Part shown: one piece after another, positions 35,879 through 46,441 of the stretch
How positions within the stretch are numbered: position 1 is the stretch's first letter
How the letters are laid out: every line of letters starts with the position of its first letter
Assembly: GCA_963932465.1 (NCBI GenBank)
Contig: OZ010789.1
Location: 594,591,581 to 594,655,580, forward strand
Reading direction: 5' to 3'
DNA: 64,000 nt
Source of the DNA: Maratus speciosus
Lineage: Eukaryota > Arthropoda > Arachnida > Araneae > Salticidae
Program-made: the position numbers and the translations under genes
Notes under the pieces: model-generated
Seen by the model: only the letters and a program-made list of their open reading frames with translations
Told to the model about the DNA's origin: nothing
The model's database searches: none

Positions 35879-36671
35879 ATTTCATTTTCCTCTCCCACAT
35901 AAAAATCTTTCAAATCAAAATTAACTGTTTAGGATAAATTTTTATTCCGGGATTGAATTTTCGTGGCAACGGCAAAAAAAAAAAAAAAAATTGTTAAATT
36001 TCATAGCAAATGTCGATTTATTCTTTATGAAAATAATGAACTTTTTAATTTAAAAGAAAAATATTTGAACAAAATAAATAGAACATAGTCTTTCTTTATT
36101 TCTGTGGTAAATTCCATCTATATGTAAAGACACAAAGGCATTAATTCGTCCCTTTTGACTTTGATTTAACTTCAAACAATTACAAATACTTTCACATTTA
36201 CGATATTTTTAGGTGTAGTTCGCTGCTAGGTAACAGTTAAAAGATAATAAAAACAATTAAATATGTGCTTAAAAAGAAAATTTATATTAAAAAAAAATAT
36301 TTTATGTTATTGAAACACATATATAAAATCCCTCTATAAAAGTTATACACCGAATTTTAAACTCTGACAAATGTATACACAAAATTTCAAACTAATATGA
36401 ATAATGTATGGTTCTAATTAGGAAATTTCATCGTCCTTAATTTAGCATTTAAATCCTTCAATCATATGAGCCATTTCTTTTCAACAAATAAAAATGGAAA
36501 AATCGTCTGAATTGCTATAGGAAAGCATTAAGTCGCAAAATAAAAAGTTCTATATATTCCGAACGAATGAACCAAATTTAACCAAAAACTATACAGCTAA
36601 ATCCGGGGATTTCACCAACATGCATCCTTAATTTTAAGATAATCGGATGCTTTTTACGGCAGTTATCGCGG
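35879..36671. other. AT-rich block
   Basis: An A17 run lies near 35974-35990. The last 300 bases may be the body of an element ending in the GACA tract at 36672. No firm feature. Confidence 0.35.
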
Positions 36672-36712
36672 AACAGACAGACAGACTAACAGACAGACAG
36701 ACTAACGGAAAC
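36672..36712. repeat. GACA/GACTAACA microsatellite
   Basis: GAACAGACAGACAGACTAAC is repeated twice in slightly changed form, then CGGAAACC. No clear terminal hairpin was found beyond a 4-bp stem, unlike the related tracts at 1548, 26834 and 49627. Confidence 0.7.
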
Positions 36713-37346
36713 CAAAACTTTTCGTGTCTCCACAGTAAGCCTTCACTGACGTTTCGGCAATAATAACCATTTTAAAGAATAAAGCTTATAGAAAAATATG
36801 GTTTAGAGTTCCCTTTTTAATATTGTAATTTTATTGAAATTTTAAATAGCACAGTAATAAAAGTTAATACAATGTTACAAGTCACAGTTCTTTTTTAAAA
36901 TTATTATTTTTCCACAAATATTAAAAGAAATAAAAATAGTAATAAGTTAACTGACATTAGAAAATAATGAAAATATGTATATTACAAAGCACAAACGTGT
37001 TTGTGCGTAACGCTGACATCATTTTGTGGATGGCAAGATGATTAAATTTTGCTTTTAGTGCAATTTTTTATTTTTATTTTTATTTCTAAGCATTGCACAT
37101 TTTAAATTTTTACACTGTCGAATAGGAAAAAGTGTACTTTCAAATGCAATTTGTTTGAAAATTATATCGCAATTTGTTTGAAAATTGTATCTATCGCCAT
37201 TGACTTATTTTTTATTGTTTAAAAAATCGATTCCAAAAATGTTTTTTTTTAAAACCTATCATTATCGTGTACAGACGATTGCGAGAGATTAATCAGTTTG
37301 CACTTAAATTAATATAAATATCTCATAAATTGTTTGCATATATTCT
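36713..37346. other. AT-rich block with a module shared elsewhere
   Basis: About 37095-37190 (TTTCTAAGCATTGCACATTT, GAATAGGAAAAAGTGTACTT, TGCAATTTGTTTGAAAAT) resembles 47225-47300 and, inverted, 49150-49240. The last word is tandemly doubled here. Confidence 0.5.
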
Positions 37347-37350
37347 TTAA

Positions 37351-37550
37351 CCTTTTGGTGACGAGCGACACGAATACGTGCCGCATGAAGAGCTCAGATT
37401 CCTTGGTTTTCTTCACCAGTAAAATTGTACTGTAAAATTTGCCTTGTTTAATCAGCGCATTTTCTCGATTCAAGAAGACACAAATTTCAGTTTTTAAAAG
37501 ACGGTGACAAAAGATTAAAAATTTCGTAAAAGGCTCCCGTCCCGAAGGGG
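37351..37550. mobile_element. piggyBac-like MITE, 200 bp
   Basis: TTAA flanks both sides (37347-37350, 37551-37554). Ends are imperfect inverted repeats: CCTTTTGGTGACGAGCGAC against CCCCTTCGGGACGGGAGCC (right end, reverse complemented). TTAA plus a C-rich start is the piggyBac pattern. No transposase. Confidence 0.6.
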
Positions 37551-37554
37551 TTAA

Positions 37555-37977
37555 CGAAATTAATAAAACATCAATTAATCAATAAGAAAAACAATAAAAT
37601 ATTATTAAAACTCAAATTTAAGACATGCAATCGAATTTCGTACTTAAGCCACTGAAATGAACCGAATCAAAAAGGCTGATATGATTTCTAGTATTGTTAA
37701 CGTGTATTTTAAAAATATACATTAAATGTAAAAAATTTATATGAGTTAGCAATAAAATAAACAGTATTTCTGTGAGAGGCTTTCTCGCCGTAATCAGTGA
37801 GAATATTTGTTGATACGTTTTTTCGTTAACTGAAATTTTTTAATCAAATAACGCGTTTTACGATATATAAGTATAATACATGAAAAGCCTCTTGAAGATC
37901 CTTTCAAAAAATACCGCATTCATCGCTGTGTTTTTAGTATGTGCAGAGAAAACAAGGTATTGATGTCAGAAATAATA
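37555..37977. other. AT-rich block, nothing identified
   Basis: No recognisable structure. Confidence 0.4.
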
Positions 37978-37979
37978 TA

Positions 37980-38604
37980 CGAGGGTGTATCAATAAATCT
38001 TTTATCTGACATAGAAATAATTGAGTAAGATTTATGAAAATGCCACAATTTATGAGTCCTTTTCTATAGTCAGTGTGCACAGTAACACATTTGTGCAACC
38101 GGTATTTCAAAGAGAAGGGTGGATGTATTCCACGAGGCGCGATAGTAAACCCAAAGGGGGGGGGGGGGATTTTTCTAACATTTTTCCGACACCCACATGT
38201 GACATATTGTTGGAAAGGCCTGTGACCATTTATTCATGCTATGCACCCCCGCACCCCTCCCCTAGATTTACACTTTTCTAAATCTTGCGGACATCATTCA
38301 TGCCCCTGGGGGACAAATTTAGGGGGAGGGGCTCGAGAGGTGCATAACATAAATAAGTGGTCACAGGCCTTTCCAACAATATGTCACATGTGGGGGGTCG
38401 ACAAAAATTAGAAAAATGATACCCTTTGGGTCTACTATCGCGTCTCTTGGAATATATCCTGCCCCCTCTCTTTGAATTACCGTTTGCAGAAATGTGTTAC
38501 TGCGCACGTTGACTGTTTAGAAAAGGACTAATATAATGTAGCAATTTCATACATTTCACTAAGTTTTTTCTCTGTAAGGGCAAAAACTTATTGATACACC
38601 TTCA
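37980..38604. mobile_element. 625-bp fold-back element, TA flanks
   Basis: The left end CGAGGGTGTATCAATAAATC and the right end reverse complement (TGAAGGTGTATCAATAAG) are TIRs with TA outside (37978-37979, 38605-38606). The arms pair for almost 300 bp each, including ACACATTTGTGCA / AGAAATGTGTTAC regions and TGGAAAGGCCTGTGACCA near the middle. A loop of about 45 bp centres on 38294. C/G-rich strings (a G12 run at 38157-38168, CACCCCTCCCC) stand out. A frame at 38021-38281 lies on one arm and is not a gene. Probably a mariner-type MITE. Confidence 0.82.
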
Positions 38605-38754
38605 TATATGGCGTTTTTCACCTATATTCTGTTATCCGTAAATCTCGGGTTTATCCATTGTATTTATAAAAGCCATAGCAGTGAATGCTTTTTGCTACGA
38701 TAAAAACTTTAGTTTTTATGTATAAAGGATTAAATCAAAGCAATGTGTTTGTAT

Positions 38755-39198
38755 TTGTTTCGGAAAAATTATGAATAGATAATGCATTTCATGCTTCATA
38801 ATTTTTTTTTATTGACTTCTTGCTAGTGGAAAAGAATTTTTTTTTTTTTTTTTGAAATATAAAGCTATATTATATTCTGTTTTATGATGTTTTCAATGTT
38901 ATGGGAGACATGATTACCATTATATTTACATATATCGTAATATAATAAACAACAAATATCCAGTTATTTAAATATACAAGCAACGCCATTTTTCGAAATT
39001 ACATATATTTATTTTATACCAATATCAATATCATAAAATAATATTTCCTTGTCTGGCACGCTTCATGATTCGTATTATTTTACGATCTAAAATCTTCCCA
39101 AGAATAATTTTTTTTTTTTTTTAAATACACAATATATCCTTTTCTCTTTAGCCTCTGTCGAAATACATACGTGATTCATGTTTATGGGAATACACAAT

Positions 39199-39238
<40 letters not shown>

Positions 39239-39395
39239 TATTCATTGTTATTTTATAAGATTGCTTTTAAAATGATGAACCATTTGTTTCAGAAATCATG
39301 CTTGATTTTTTTTTTTTTTTTGACAATATGAGGCAGAAGAAATGAAAATAATGATAACAAAATCGGAATAAATTTAAAAGACTGATTGGAAATTT
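38755..39395. repeat. Third, partial copy of the 938-bp family
   Basis: Shares the order AAATATAAAGCTATAT, TGATTACCATTATATTTACA, TTGTCTGGCACGCTTCATGA, GTTTATGGGAATACACA and ACCATTTGTTTC with the tandem copies at 28375-30268, but lacks their first 200 bp. A (TA)17 run lies at about 39203-39236. It sits 8.5 kb away in the same orientation. Confidence 0.8.
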
Positions 39396-39986
39396 TCTGT
39401 TCTTTTCTTCTTCATATTTTAGAATCTTCTGCATCTATCAATAAATTAAACGAGTAATGTAATAAATGTTTGAAACTTTACAATATGAATAAGAACAATT
39501 ATAAATATCGATATAAACAGGAACTAAAAATCCTGCATCACAGCATATATTATAAAACCCTTTCCAAATGTATCACAATAATATAAGAAATTTCATTTTT
39601 GCTTATTTAATCAAATGAGATACCTAAATAGAGATGAAAGAATATACAAAACACAGTAAAGAATCATATCCATTAATTGTTAATTAGTAATATTTGTGTA
39701 TTCTTGTGGGCTCTGTATATAATCTACATAATATACTGTAACGTGTATATAATCTTTATACCTCTGTATATAATCCACACACCTCGAATTACACTAAAAA
39801 TTAGTTAATGTTTACTATGCATATTACATTTTAATACGCACAACCACCAGTTATTCTCACAGCCAATTCTATTACCTAATTCTTTTATGTGTCTCAAAAT
39901 GCTGCATTGTATTACAGTAACGTGTATCAATTTCATTGAACTAGTGTAAGTTCCTTAAAATACCCTGCAAACGCATTTTCGCTATA
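39396..39986. other. AT-rich block before the LTR element
   Basis: CTGTATATAATC.AC words are repeated at about 39715-39785. Otherwise nothing identified. Confidence 0.4.
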
Positions 39987-39991
39987 GTGAT
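39987..39991. other. Target-site duplication GTGAT (left)
   Basis: GTGAT here and at 44110-44114 bracket the two LTRs exactly, the 4-6 bp duplication expected of LTR-element integration. Confidence 0.9.
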
Positions 39992-40332
39992 AGTTATTAT
40001 TTCTCGCCATTCGCTGGTTCTAATAACAATCAACTTCATGAAGCGAACCGTGCTTCATATTACTTGAATGATGCGTGTAGATTTTCAATAATAACTTGAC
40101 CGGTAACATTTTATACATTTATTAGCAATGATAGCACAACACAAATAACATTTGACACGATAGAATATTAATTTCATTTCACAAGGTAAAAAAAAAGCGA
40201 CATTTTATACACATCTTTTTCTTTTTTCCATCCTCTTTTCGTTGCCACTTTTTCTTGCCTAAATGTTCGGCGGCAGTCGATTAATCAAAGAGTCTAGACT
40301 AGGCAATCGAGATTTTGTCCAGCAATCTTACT
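39992..40332 (-). repeat. 3' LTR (element orientation), 341 bp
   Basis: Intact 341-bp LTR. Aligned with the other LTR it shows about 18-20 differences including small indels. It holds the empty site for the MITE that interrupts the other LTR (CAATCAACTTC at about 40028-40038). Confidence 0.9.
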
Positions 40333-40345
40333 ACTCCCTCCTAAT
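40333..40345 (-). promoter_or_regulatory. Polypurine tract
   Basis: Minus strand AATTAGGAGGGAGT directly precedes the 3' LTR. The purine run is the expected plus-strand primer for reverse transcription. Confidence 0.7.
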
Positions 40346-40741
40346 TAGCTCATTAGTGGCTTTTGTCACAATGAAGCTTTAAAATCACACTTATGAAAAA
40401 CACATTTATTAGCAAGGGTGAGAGTAATGTGGAACTTCCCATTTTGTAAATACTTAAACTAAGAACCATAACATACAGTATATATTATATATATGCAACA
40501 TTACTGAAATAATTTTCATGAGACAATAGCAAAATAAAACATTAAAATGGCCCAGAACATACATTTTAAAATATATCACCTGCAACATGTACATTAGTGT
40601 ATTACAACACACAATACTAAATAAATATCTAACATTTTTTCTTATTATTAAACAAAATATACCTTTTTTTCACACAATTAACTCAATTTCAATACGTATA
40701 ATTAATACCATTTTAACATAACTGTATACAATTTTTAAAAC

Positions 40742-42691
40742 TTAATTGCTAATAAAAGTATGGGTGCCGGTATAAAGTGTCGGCTTTTTTTGGAATTTCT
40801 TCCTCTTTTTGTGATTCCTCAGCATTATTTCCCTACCTGGTTTCCCTTCTACACTTCTTTCACATCGATCAAATAACCAATCAATTTCAAGATAAGGTTC
40901 ACCTTCCACTCTAATTGCCTTCCTAAACAAATCAAACGTAAGGGGGATTTGCTTGCCTTCCGCGATTTCCCTCATCATCTCAGTCATAGCGTTTTCAGTA
41001 TCATCATTTCCACTAATCAGTGCTAAGTTCAACTTTTCATGAGCTTTACTTTTCTCCTCCACCATTCTTCCTTCTTCTCTTTTCACATCTTGAAGTTCAG
41101 ACATTTTAAGCACTTCAACTAGGTTTTCAGTATCACTAATTTCATTCTCAAAAGATTCATTTAGTTTCTTACCAAATGACTGGTTTTCAGCTAACGCCAA
41201 TTCAGAAGCTCTCAAATTGCTGTAGAAAGTTTCATCATTATTTCATTCTGCATCCTCTTCTATTTTATCAATATCATCAATGCTTGATATTATTTTTCCT
41301 TTCTCAGAAACGTCTTCAAATAAGCGCACAAGGTCCATCAAACTTCCATCAGCATAAAACTCTGCTTCCTCTTCTGCTTTATAAATATCATAAATGCTTG
41401 ATATTATTTTTCCTTTCTCAGAAACTTCTTCAAATAAGTGCATAAGGTCCAACAAATTTTCATCAGCATAACACTCTGCTTCCTCTTCTGCTTTATAAAT
41501 AACATCAATACTTGATAGTGTTTTTCTTTTCTCATGAACCTCTTTAACTAAGCACACAAGATCCTCCTGCAAATCCCCCCCCCCCTTCTCTATCTCAGAA
41601 TTAAAGTTCTGCTTTCCACTAACCTGATTGTCCGTTCGTGTATCATTTTCATTCTCTAAACCACTGGTAGTCAATATTGATGATCAGTCTTCCTCGGTTA
41701 TTTGAGCAGATTGCAGCGAGTGTATCTGTGCTCTCTGTGCAGTTTGAGCACAACGTATATTCGGACAAAATGGAGCTTTATGGCCTTCTTTTCTATACAA
41801 GTAACAAATAAATTTATTAGATATCAGTGTCTTTTCTGTATAAATACTAGCTCTTGAGTCATCTTTCTGAACCACTACAAAATTAGGCTTTATATTACCA
41901 GTATACTGAGGATTAAATGAAAATTTATTTTTCCTCTCTGGAAACCTATCTTTCTTATCTAGCCTCTTGTAGTCCTCTCGCACACTTTCATACAGATCAA
42001 GCTTCTCAGCCAACTCAGTAGGAGATACTATTTTTGGACATTCATCCACAAAATGAACTCTAACTTCATAAGGTATTCTTCTTTTTAATTGATAAGTTAC
42101 TATCAAATCTTTCAGAGAATTAAAATCAACAATTTTAAGTCCACCAATCCATTCCTGAAAATAACCATTTAATTCAAACACAAATTCTCGCTATGCTCGT
42201 TCGGGGTTTTGTTGGTGATTCATAAACTTCTTACGAAATTTTTCAAGGCTCAACTTAAATCGCTTTAACAAAATGTTTTTGATGTAGGCATAGTCTTCAA
42301 ATTTTTCCTCAGACTCACGTGCAAGAACTTGAATAATAACCGATGACAATAAAGCCAACAAACTTGACACCCAATGTTTCGGATCTAAGCAAATCCTCTT
42401 TGCTTGGCTTTCAAAAATAGACAAATACAGAATAATGTCATCTTCCCTGACATTAAATTTTGGCACGAGTTTTGAAAATTCTGTTCTGTAATTATAAACT
42501 GTCATGTCTACTCCAGTCTTAGATTCCCTCATTTCATTACTCTTTGCCATTCTTGATTTCTCCAATTCAAACTCTCTTTCTGATGCAAGTTTTTCTCTTT
42601 CCAAACGCTTCACCTCATTTTCCTGTCTTTCTTCTATAACCGTACCCAATAACAACTTCACGAATTCGACTTCATAATTCTTACTACCCAA
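40742..42691 (-). pseudogene. Gag-like polyprotein, three in-frame stops
   Basis: One reading frame of about 650 codons runs from 42691 to 40742, broken by stops at 42191-42193 (TAG), 41684-41686 (TGA) and 41243-41245 (TGA), with no frameshift. Order: a charged N-terminal helix rich in Glu, Lys and Arg; a capsid-like region (NVREDDIILYLSIFESQA, then YIKNILLKRF, then NGYFQEWIGGL) of the gag/SCAN-like fold seen in spider Gypsy elements; a zinc knuckle at 41806-41765 reading CYLYRKEGHKAPFC, where the second Cys of CX2CX4HX4C is Tyr. Then come about three copies of a 40-residue acidic repeat and a Lys/Glu-rich tail. The first stop lies where relatives commonly have Trp. Gag would form the particle; this copy is broken. 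Confidence 0.8.
41250..41600 (-). repeat. ~120-bp tandem repeat inside gag
   Basis: About three units encode a 40-residue acidic repeat built on AEEEAE.YAD, L.DL..LFE.VSEKGK and IISSI..I. The period is a multiple of three and the frame is kept, so the repeat evolved as coding sequence. The third unit, toward the N-terminus, is more diverged (EDLVCLVKEVHEKRKTLSSI). Confidence 0.8.
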
Positions 42692-42984
42692 ATTTTAATT
42701 ATTCAACCAATTCGTAAAAGACCACTATACTTCAATATCACTAATCCACCCCTCATTCATCACAAGGACAAGTGACAACTTGAAAAGCAACTATACCACT
42801 ATATGTAAACTCATATATTACTATGCACCCTATGTGTATGATTATTTCATAACCTATACACTTTCAAATTACCTGAATTATATATCATAATCTTATATCT
42901 CAATATACACTGTATATTTTCAATTTATATAAATGCAAAAACACAAAATAACTCTTCCACTGGGATAGTTAAACTCATACTATA
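42692..42984 (-). other. Gag leader, AT-rich
   Basis: Non-coding sequence between the tandem leader repeat and the first gag codons. No motif recognised. Confidence 0.4.
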
Positions 42985-43315
42985 TGAAATACATTTCGTT
43001 TTCACTGTCGTAATTCTTTAATATTATACTTATTAAATAACTATTCAATTCAGTACTGGCGTGCCACATTAAATAATGTTTCGAAAAAAAAATAAAAATA
43101 CACTTCGTTTGCACTGTCGTACAACTACAATATTATACTTATTAAATAACTATTCAATTCAGCACTGGCGTGCCACATTAAATAATGTTTCGAAAAAAAT
43201 ATAAAAATATACTTCGTTTGCACTGTCGTACAACTACAATATTATACTTATTAAAAAACTATTCCATTCAACACTAGCGTGCCACATTAAATAACGTTTC
43301 AAAAAAATAAATCAT
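42985..43315. repeat. ~112-bp tandem repeat in the element leader
   Basis: Three units begin near 42985, 43097 and 43207, each with CACTGTCGTA, AATATTATACTTATTAAA, ACTATTC.ATTCA and TGGCGTGCCACATTAAATAA (CTAGCGTGCC in the third). They lie in the 5' untranslated leader upstream of gag. They could hold promoter or packaging information; nothing shows which. Confidence 0.8.
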
Positions 43316-43565
43316 TTGTAGACCTCCCTCCTTTATACCTGTACTGTCGTACAATATTTTACAGTACTACTGTCGTACTGTTCAATTATACTATTTGTCA
43401 CATATAATTTCCCTTTTCGTAACAATAAATAAAGCATATCGTTAGATAATAAAATTCAAACTTTTATCACAGCATTATTTAAATAATTAATAACAATCTT
43501 TTAATGGGAAGCCACTTACAAAAAATATAACTCTCACCTTGCATATGTATATATCCGATGTGATC

Positions 43566-43585
43566 GGATTCTGCCGATTACGCCA
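43566..43585 (-). promoter_or_regulatory. Primer-binding site candidate
   Basis: Minus strand TGGCGTAATCGGCAGAATC starts at the last LTR base and reads inward. A TGGCG start is usual for tRNA 3' ends pairing in arthropod Gypsy elements. The tRNA identity cannot be fixed by eye. Confidence 0.6.
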
Positions 43586-44109
43586 GTTAAATTTCTCCGC
43601 CATTCGCAGGTTCTAATAACAATCAACAGGGTGGCGAGTGGTCAGGGAAAAACTCAGTCAGAAAAGGTGTTAAATACCAGTATTCTGTTAAAGAGAAATT
43701 CGGCTTCTTTAATCCCTTTATACTATTTGAAGTATTTTCAAGAAGAAAATACTGGTAGTTCCTACTTTTTTTGACCGTGTTTTTCCCTGACCACTCGCCA
43801 CCCTGATCAACTTCATGAAGGGAACCGTGCTTCATATTACTTGAATGATGCGTGTACATTTTCAATAATAGCTTGGCCGGTAACATTTTATACATTTATT
43901 AGCAATGATAGCACAACACAAATAACATTTGACACGATGCAATATTAATTTCATTTCACAAGGTAAAAAAAATGCGACATTTTACACATATCTTTTTCTT
44001 TTTTCAATCCTTTTTTCGTTGCCACTTTTTCTTGCCTAAATGTTCGGCGGCAGTCGATTAATCAAAGAGTCTAGACTAGGCGATCGAGTTTTTGTCCAGG
44101 AATCTTACT
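43585..44109 (-). repeat. 5' LTR (element orientation), split by a MITE
   Basis: 525 bp in total. Removing the 179-bp MITE and one 5-bp duplicate leaves 341 bp, the same length as the other LTR. The insertion splits the LTR near its internal-region end. Confidence 0.9.
43627..43805. mobile_element. 179-bp MITE inside the LTR
   Basis: Terminal inverted repeats of about 25 bp: CAGGGTGGCGAGTGGTCAGG... and ...CCTGACCACTCGCCACCCTG. The target duplication ATCAA occurs at 43622-43626 and 43806-43810. The other LTR shows the unoccupied site, proving the duplication. No ORF. A 5-bp duplication with CAGGGTGGC ends could be a hAT-like subgroup, but the superfamily is uncertain. Confidence 0.9.
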
Positions 44110-44114
44110 GTGAT
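44110..44114. other. Target-site duplication GTGAT (right)
   Basis: Pairs with 39987-39991. Confidence 0.9.
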
Positions 44115-46022
44115 TGTATAGTGATTGTTTCACTAAAATATTAGTCACTATAGTGATAATTTCATATAAATAATATAATTTTTCCTAAGTTTTTGTAAGC
44201 TAACTCTAAATGTTATTTACTTTATACTGAATAGAAAGCATGCTGTTATCCAACTTAGTGATGCAAACCAATTTCATAACGTTTGAAACACAGTAAGATC
44301 ATTAAAAAGCACTTAAAACGATTTTACACATTCACTGTAATGATCCAAAATAATTTTCTCTGTCACTTTAAAATCTCCATAAATGCCAAACACTTCATTT
44401 TCATTATGAATCAATGCATGGTAAACCTCAATAACATTCGTATGCTATTTAACTACCAATTTTCGTATATTTAGGTGAGTTAAAGAAAGCCAGATTGACA
44501 GAAAAAAGACCAGCATACAACTGACAAACCGGATTAATATACATTTTTTTCGCTATGTTGAAATGTGTTAATAAGTCTAAAAAATCACAGTATGTACTTC
44601 TTTCATTAGACTACACAATACAAAAGAAATCTCTTGATACATTGTACTTTTGATTCAACGTATTTTTATAAATTTGATGTGTTAAATTGTACTAATTTAC
44701 AAACAATTATAATAAAATTCTATTATATAATTACATTATATAATATTATATTATATTATAAATATATTAAATTATAATTAAAATGATTCTTTGAAAAATA
44801 ATTACAAAAATATCATATGTGAAATTGCCAAATATATATTTAAAATAGCAAACATAAATATTGCGAAATTAGAAAAATAATAGATTAAAAGAAAAAAAGT
44901 AACGTAAAAAATATTCGAATTATAATAATGAAAAAACTCATGAAGTTTAATGTACATGTCACTTGAAAAAAAAAAAAAAAAGGGTAGGCAGATAGAGAAA
45001 ATGGAAAATCAATTATGATAATTTTAAAAATACCCCTTATTTAAAATTAGTAGTAATATTAAGGCAGCTCTAATTACTAAAATCTGTGTCCGTTATAAGG
45101 TTGGTTTCCAACCTAATGCGTCGTTAATCACTGCTTGGTCGCAGGCGATACTTTGATGAGTTGCGGAACGATTGGTGTGTCATATCATGGTAGAAAATAT
45201 ATAATTATTATTACTGCAGAAGTAATATAGTAAAAATCTTATAATAAGTAAACTATCGTCAAAAGATACAGATAAGTAACTTAGAAAATGCTTTAATACA
45301 CGTTTCGTAGGGTACGATTTGAGACTAAAATTATTATTATTTTATTATTTAATTCTCAACATGGACTCTTTCTTACGACGACAAAACGATGCCATAAGTC
45401 GCATAAGACTTTTAAATGCCATAAGACTTTTAATTGTAGTTTTTCTAATGCATTAATTAAAAAAATACATAGTAAAAGGTACTAATAAATATAGTTTTTA
45501 ATTACTGTTACTTAAAACTAATCTGGAACACGTGTTTTGTGCATATGTTCCAGATGCGAGATTATACAAAAGGTTCTACATACTTACGTACTATGTGAGA
45601 CTAGAAAAACTTCAAATTAAAAGGTGAGCCATGGAACAATAATGTTTGGGAACCGCTGTACAAGAGATTGGCACATCATAATGAACAAAAACATAGCTAA
45701 TAATTATAATCCGTAGTCTCGATTTTTACAACGATTCATTTCATTTTCATAAAAATGGCAATTTGTCTGTCTTTGTTGCTATATATATATATATTTCCCT
45801 AAGACTGATATTAAAAAAAAACGAACAGGGATAGTATTTTATATTATTAAATATAATCTTACCCGAGAAGTGTTTCCCGGCCCCCTAATAATATTTTTAA
45901 ACGAACCTTTAATTTGTATCGGTTTATATTTTTAACTCGATTTTCTCTGCAATACATGTCCACTGACCGTGTAAAAAATAAATGAAAACAAAACAGACAA
46001 ACAATCAAACAAAAAACATTTA
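44115..46022. other. AT-rich block, nothing firm
   Basis: An A16 run lies at about 44966-44981 and TA runs near 44745-44765 and 45780-45792. A GC-richer patch at 45090-45180 has no recognised identity. Confidence 0.4.
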
Positions 46023-46242
46023 TTTAATAATTAAAAACTCTTATGATACTAATCAGCATACATATAAATAAAACTACATTAAAAACACATTAAAAATGAA
46101 TCCCAACGTTTCATGCTCTTTCTAATGAGCCATCATCAGGGGAGAGGATTCTTGACCTCCACGAAGCAAAGTTACGAACAGCACAGTCACTTTCACAACA
46201 TCAAACTCATAAGAGAGTATCATAAGAGTATTTAATTATTAA
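46023..46242 (-). mobile_element. ~220-bp inverted-repeat element with CTGATGATGG...GAAACG motif
   Basis: Arms TTTAATAATTAAAAACTCTT ATGATACT (46023-46050) and its near reverse complement (46216-46242). The minus strand holds CCTGATGATGGCTCATTAGA then AAGAGCATGAAACGTTGGG (46103-46141). GCTC/GAGC form a small stem between CTGATGA and GAAAC. A CTGATGATGGC...GAAACG string is familiar from animal retroelement ends, including Penelope-like elements. No ORF. Confidence 0.5.
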
Positions 46243-46410
46243 TTTTTGACAGCGTAAGTCCAACTTTTTCTTACAATTTATTTAGCTTTAAAAAGACTCG
46301 AAATAACTGCAACGGCAAACGGCGGGGAATAATGCAATCCAGTGGCAAAATGCGCGAAAAAATGAAATGTGACGTCGGGAACAGAATTTTTTAAAAAGGA
46401 TAAATTTTCA

Positions 46411-46441
<31 letters not shown>

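Larger units (their letters stand above)
39992..44109 (-). mobile_element. Gag-only Gypsy-like LTR retrotransposon, 4.1 kb
   Basis: Two LTRs in direct orientation bound an internal region of 3.25 kb read on the minus strand. In element orientation the LTR begins AGTAAGATT and ends AACT, Gypsy-style termini rather than TG...CA. The primer-binding-site candidate TGGCGTAATCGGCAGAATC and the polypurine tract AGGAGGGAGT abut the LTRs. The interior encodes one gag-like frame. No aspartic protease DTG/DSG, reverse transcriptase YxDD or integrase signature was found, and there is not room for pol. It is therefore a non-autonomous copy dependent on a relative. LTRs differ at roughly 5% of positions (counted by eye), so insertion is not recent. 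Confidence 0.88.

Noticed and set aside
38021..38281. 86-codon plus-strand frame
   Set aside because: One arm of a fold-back element, with G runs; no protein similarity.
41176..41445. 89-codon plus-strand frame with internal repeats
   Set aside because: Antisense of the acidic gag repeat.
40333..43584. A pol gene in the LTR element
   Set aside because: I looked for the protease DTG/DSG, reverse transcriptase YxDD and integrase HHCC/DDE signatures on the minus strand and saw none.
43623..43895. 90-codon minus-strand frame
   Set aside because: Runs through a MITE and part of the LTR; no domain, and the other LTR lacks most of it.
46103..46141. Confirmed hammerhead ribozyme
   Set aside because: Only the CTGATGA and GAAAC parts are visible; stem III and the cleavage site are not. 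Kept only as a low-certainty observation.
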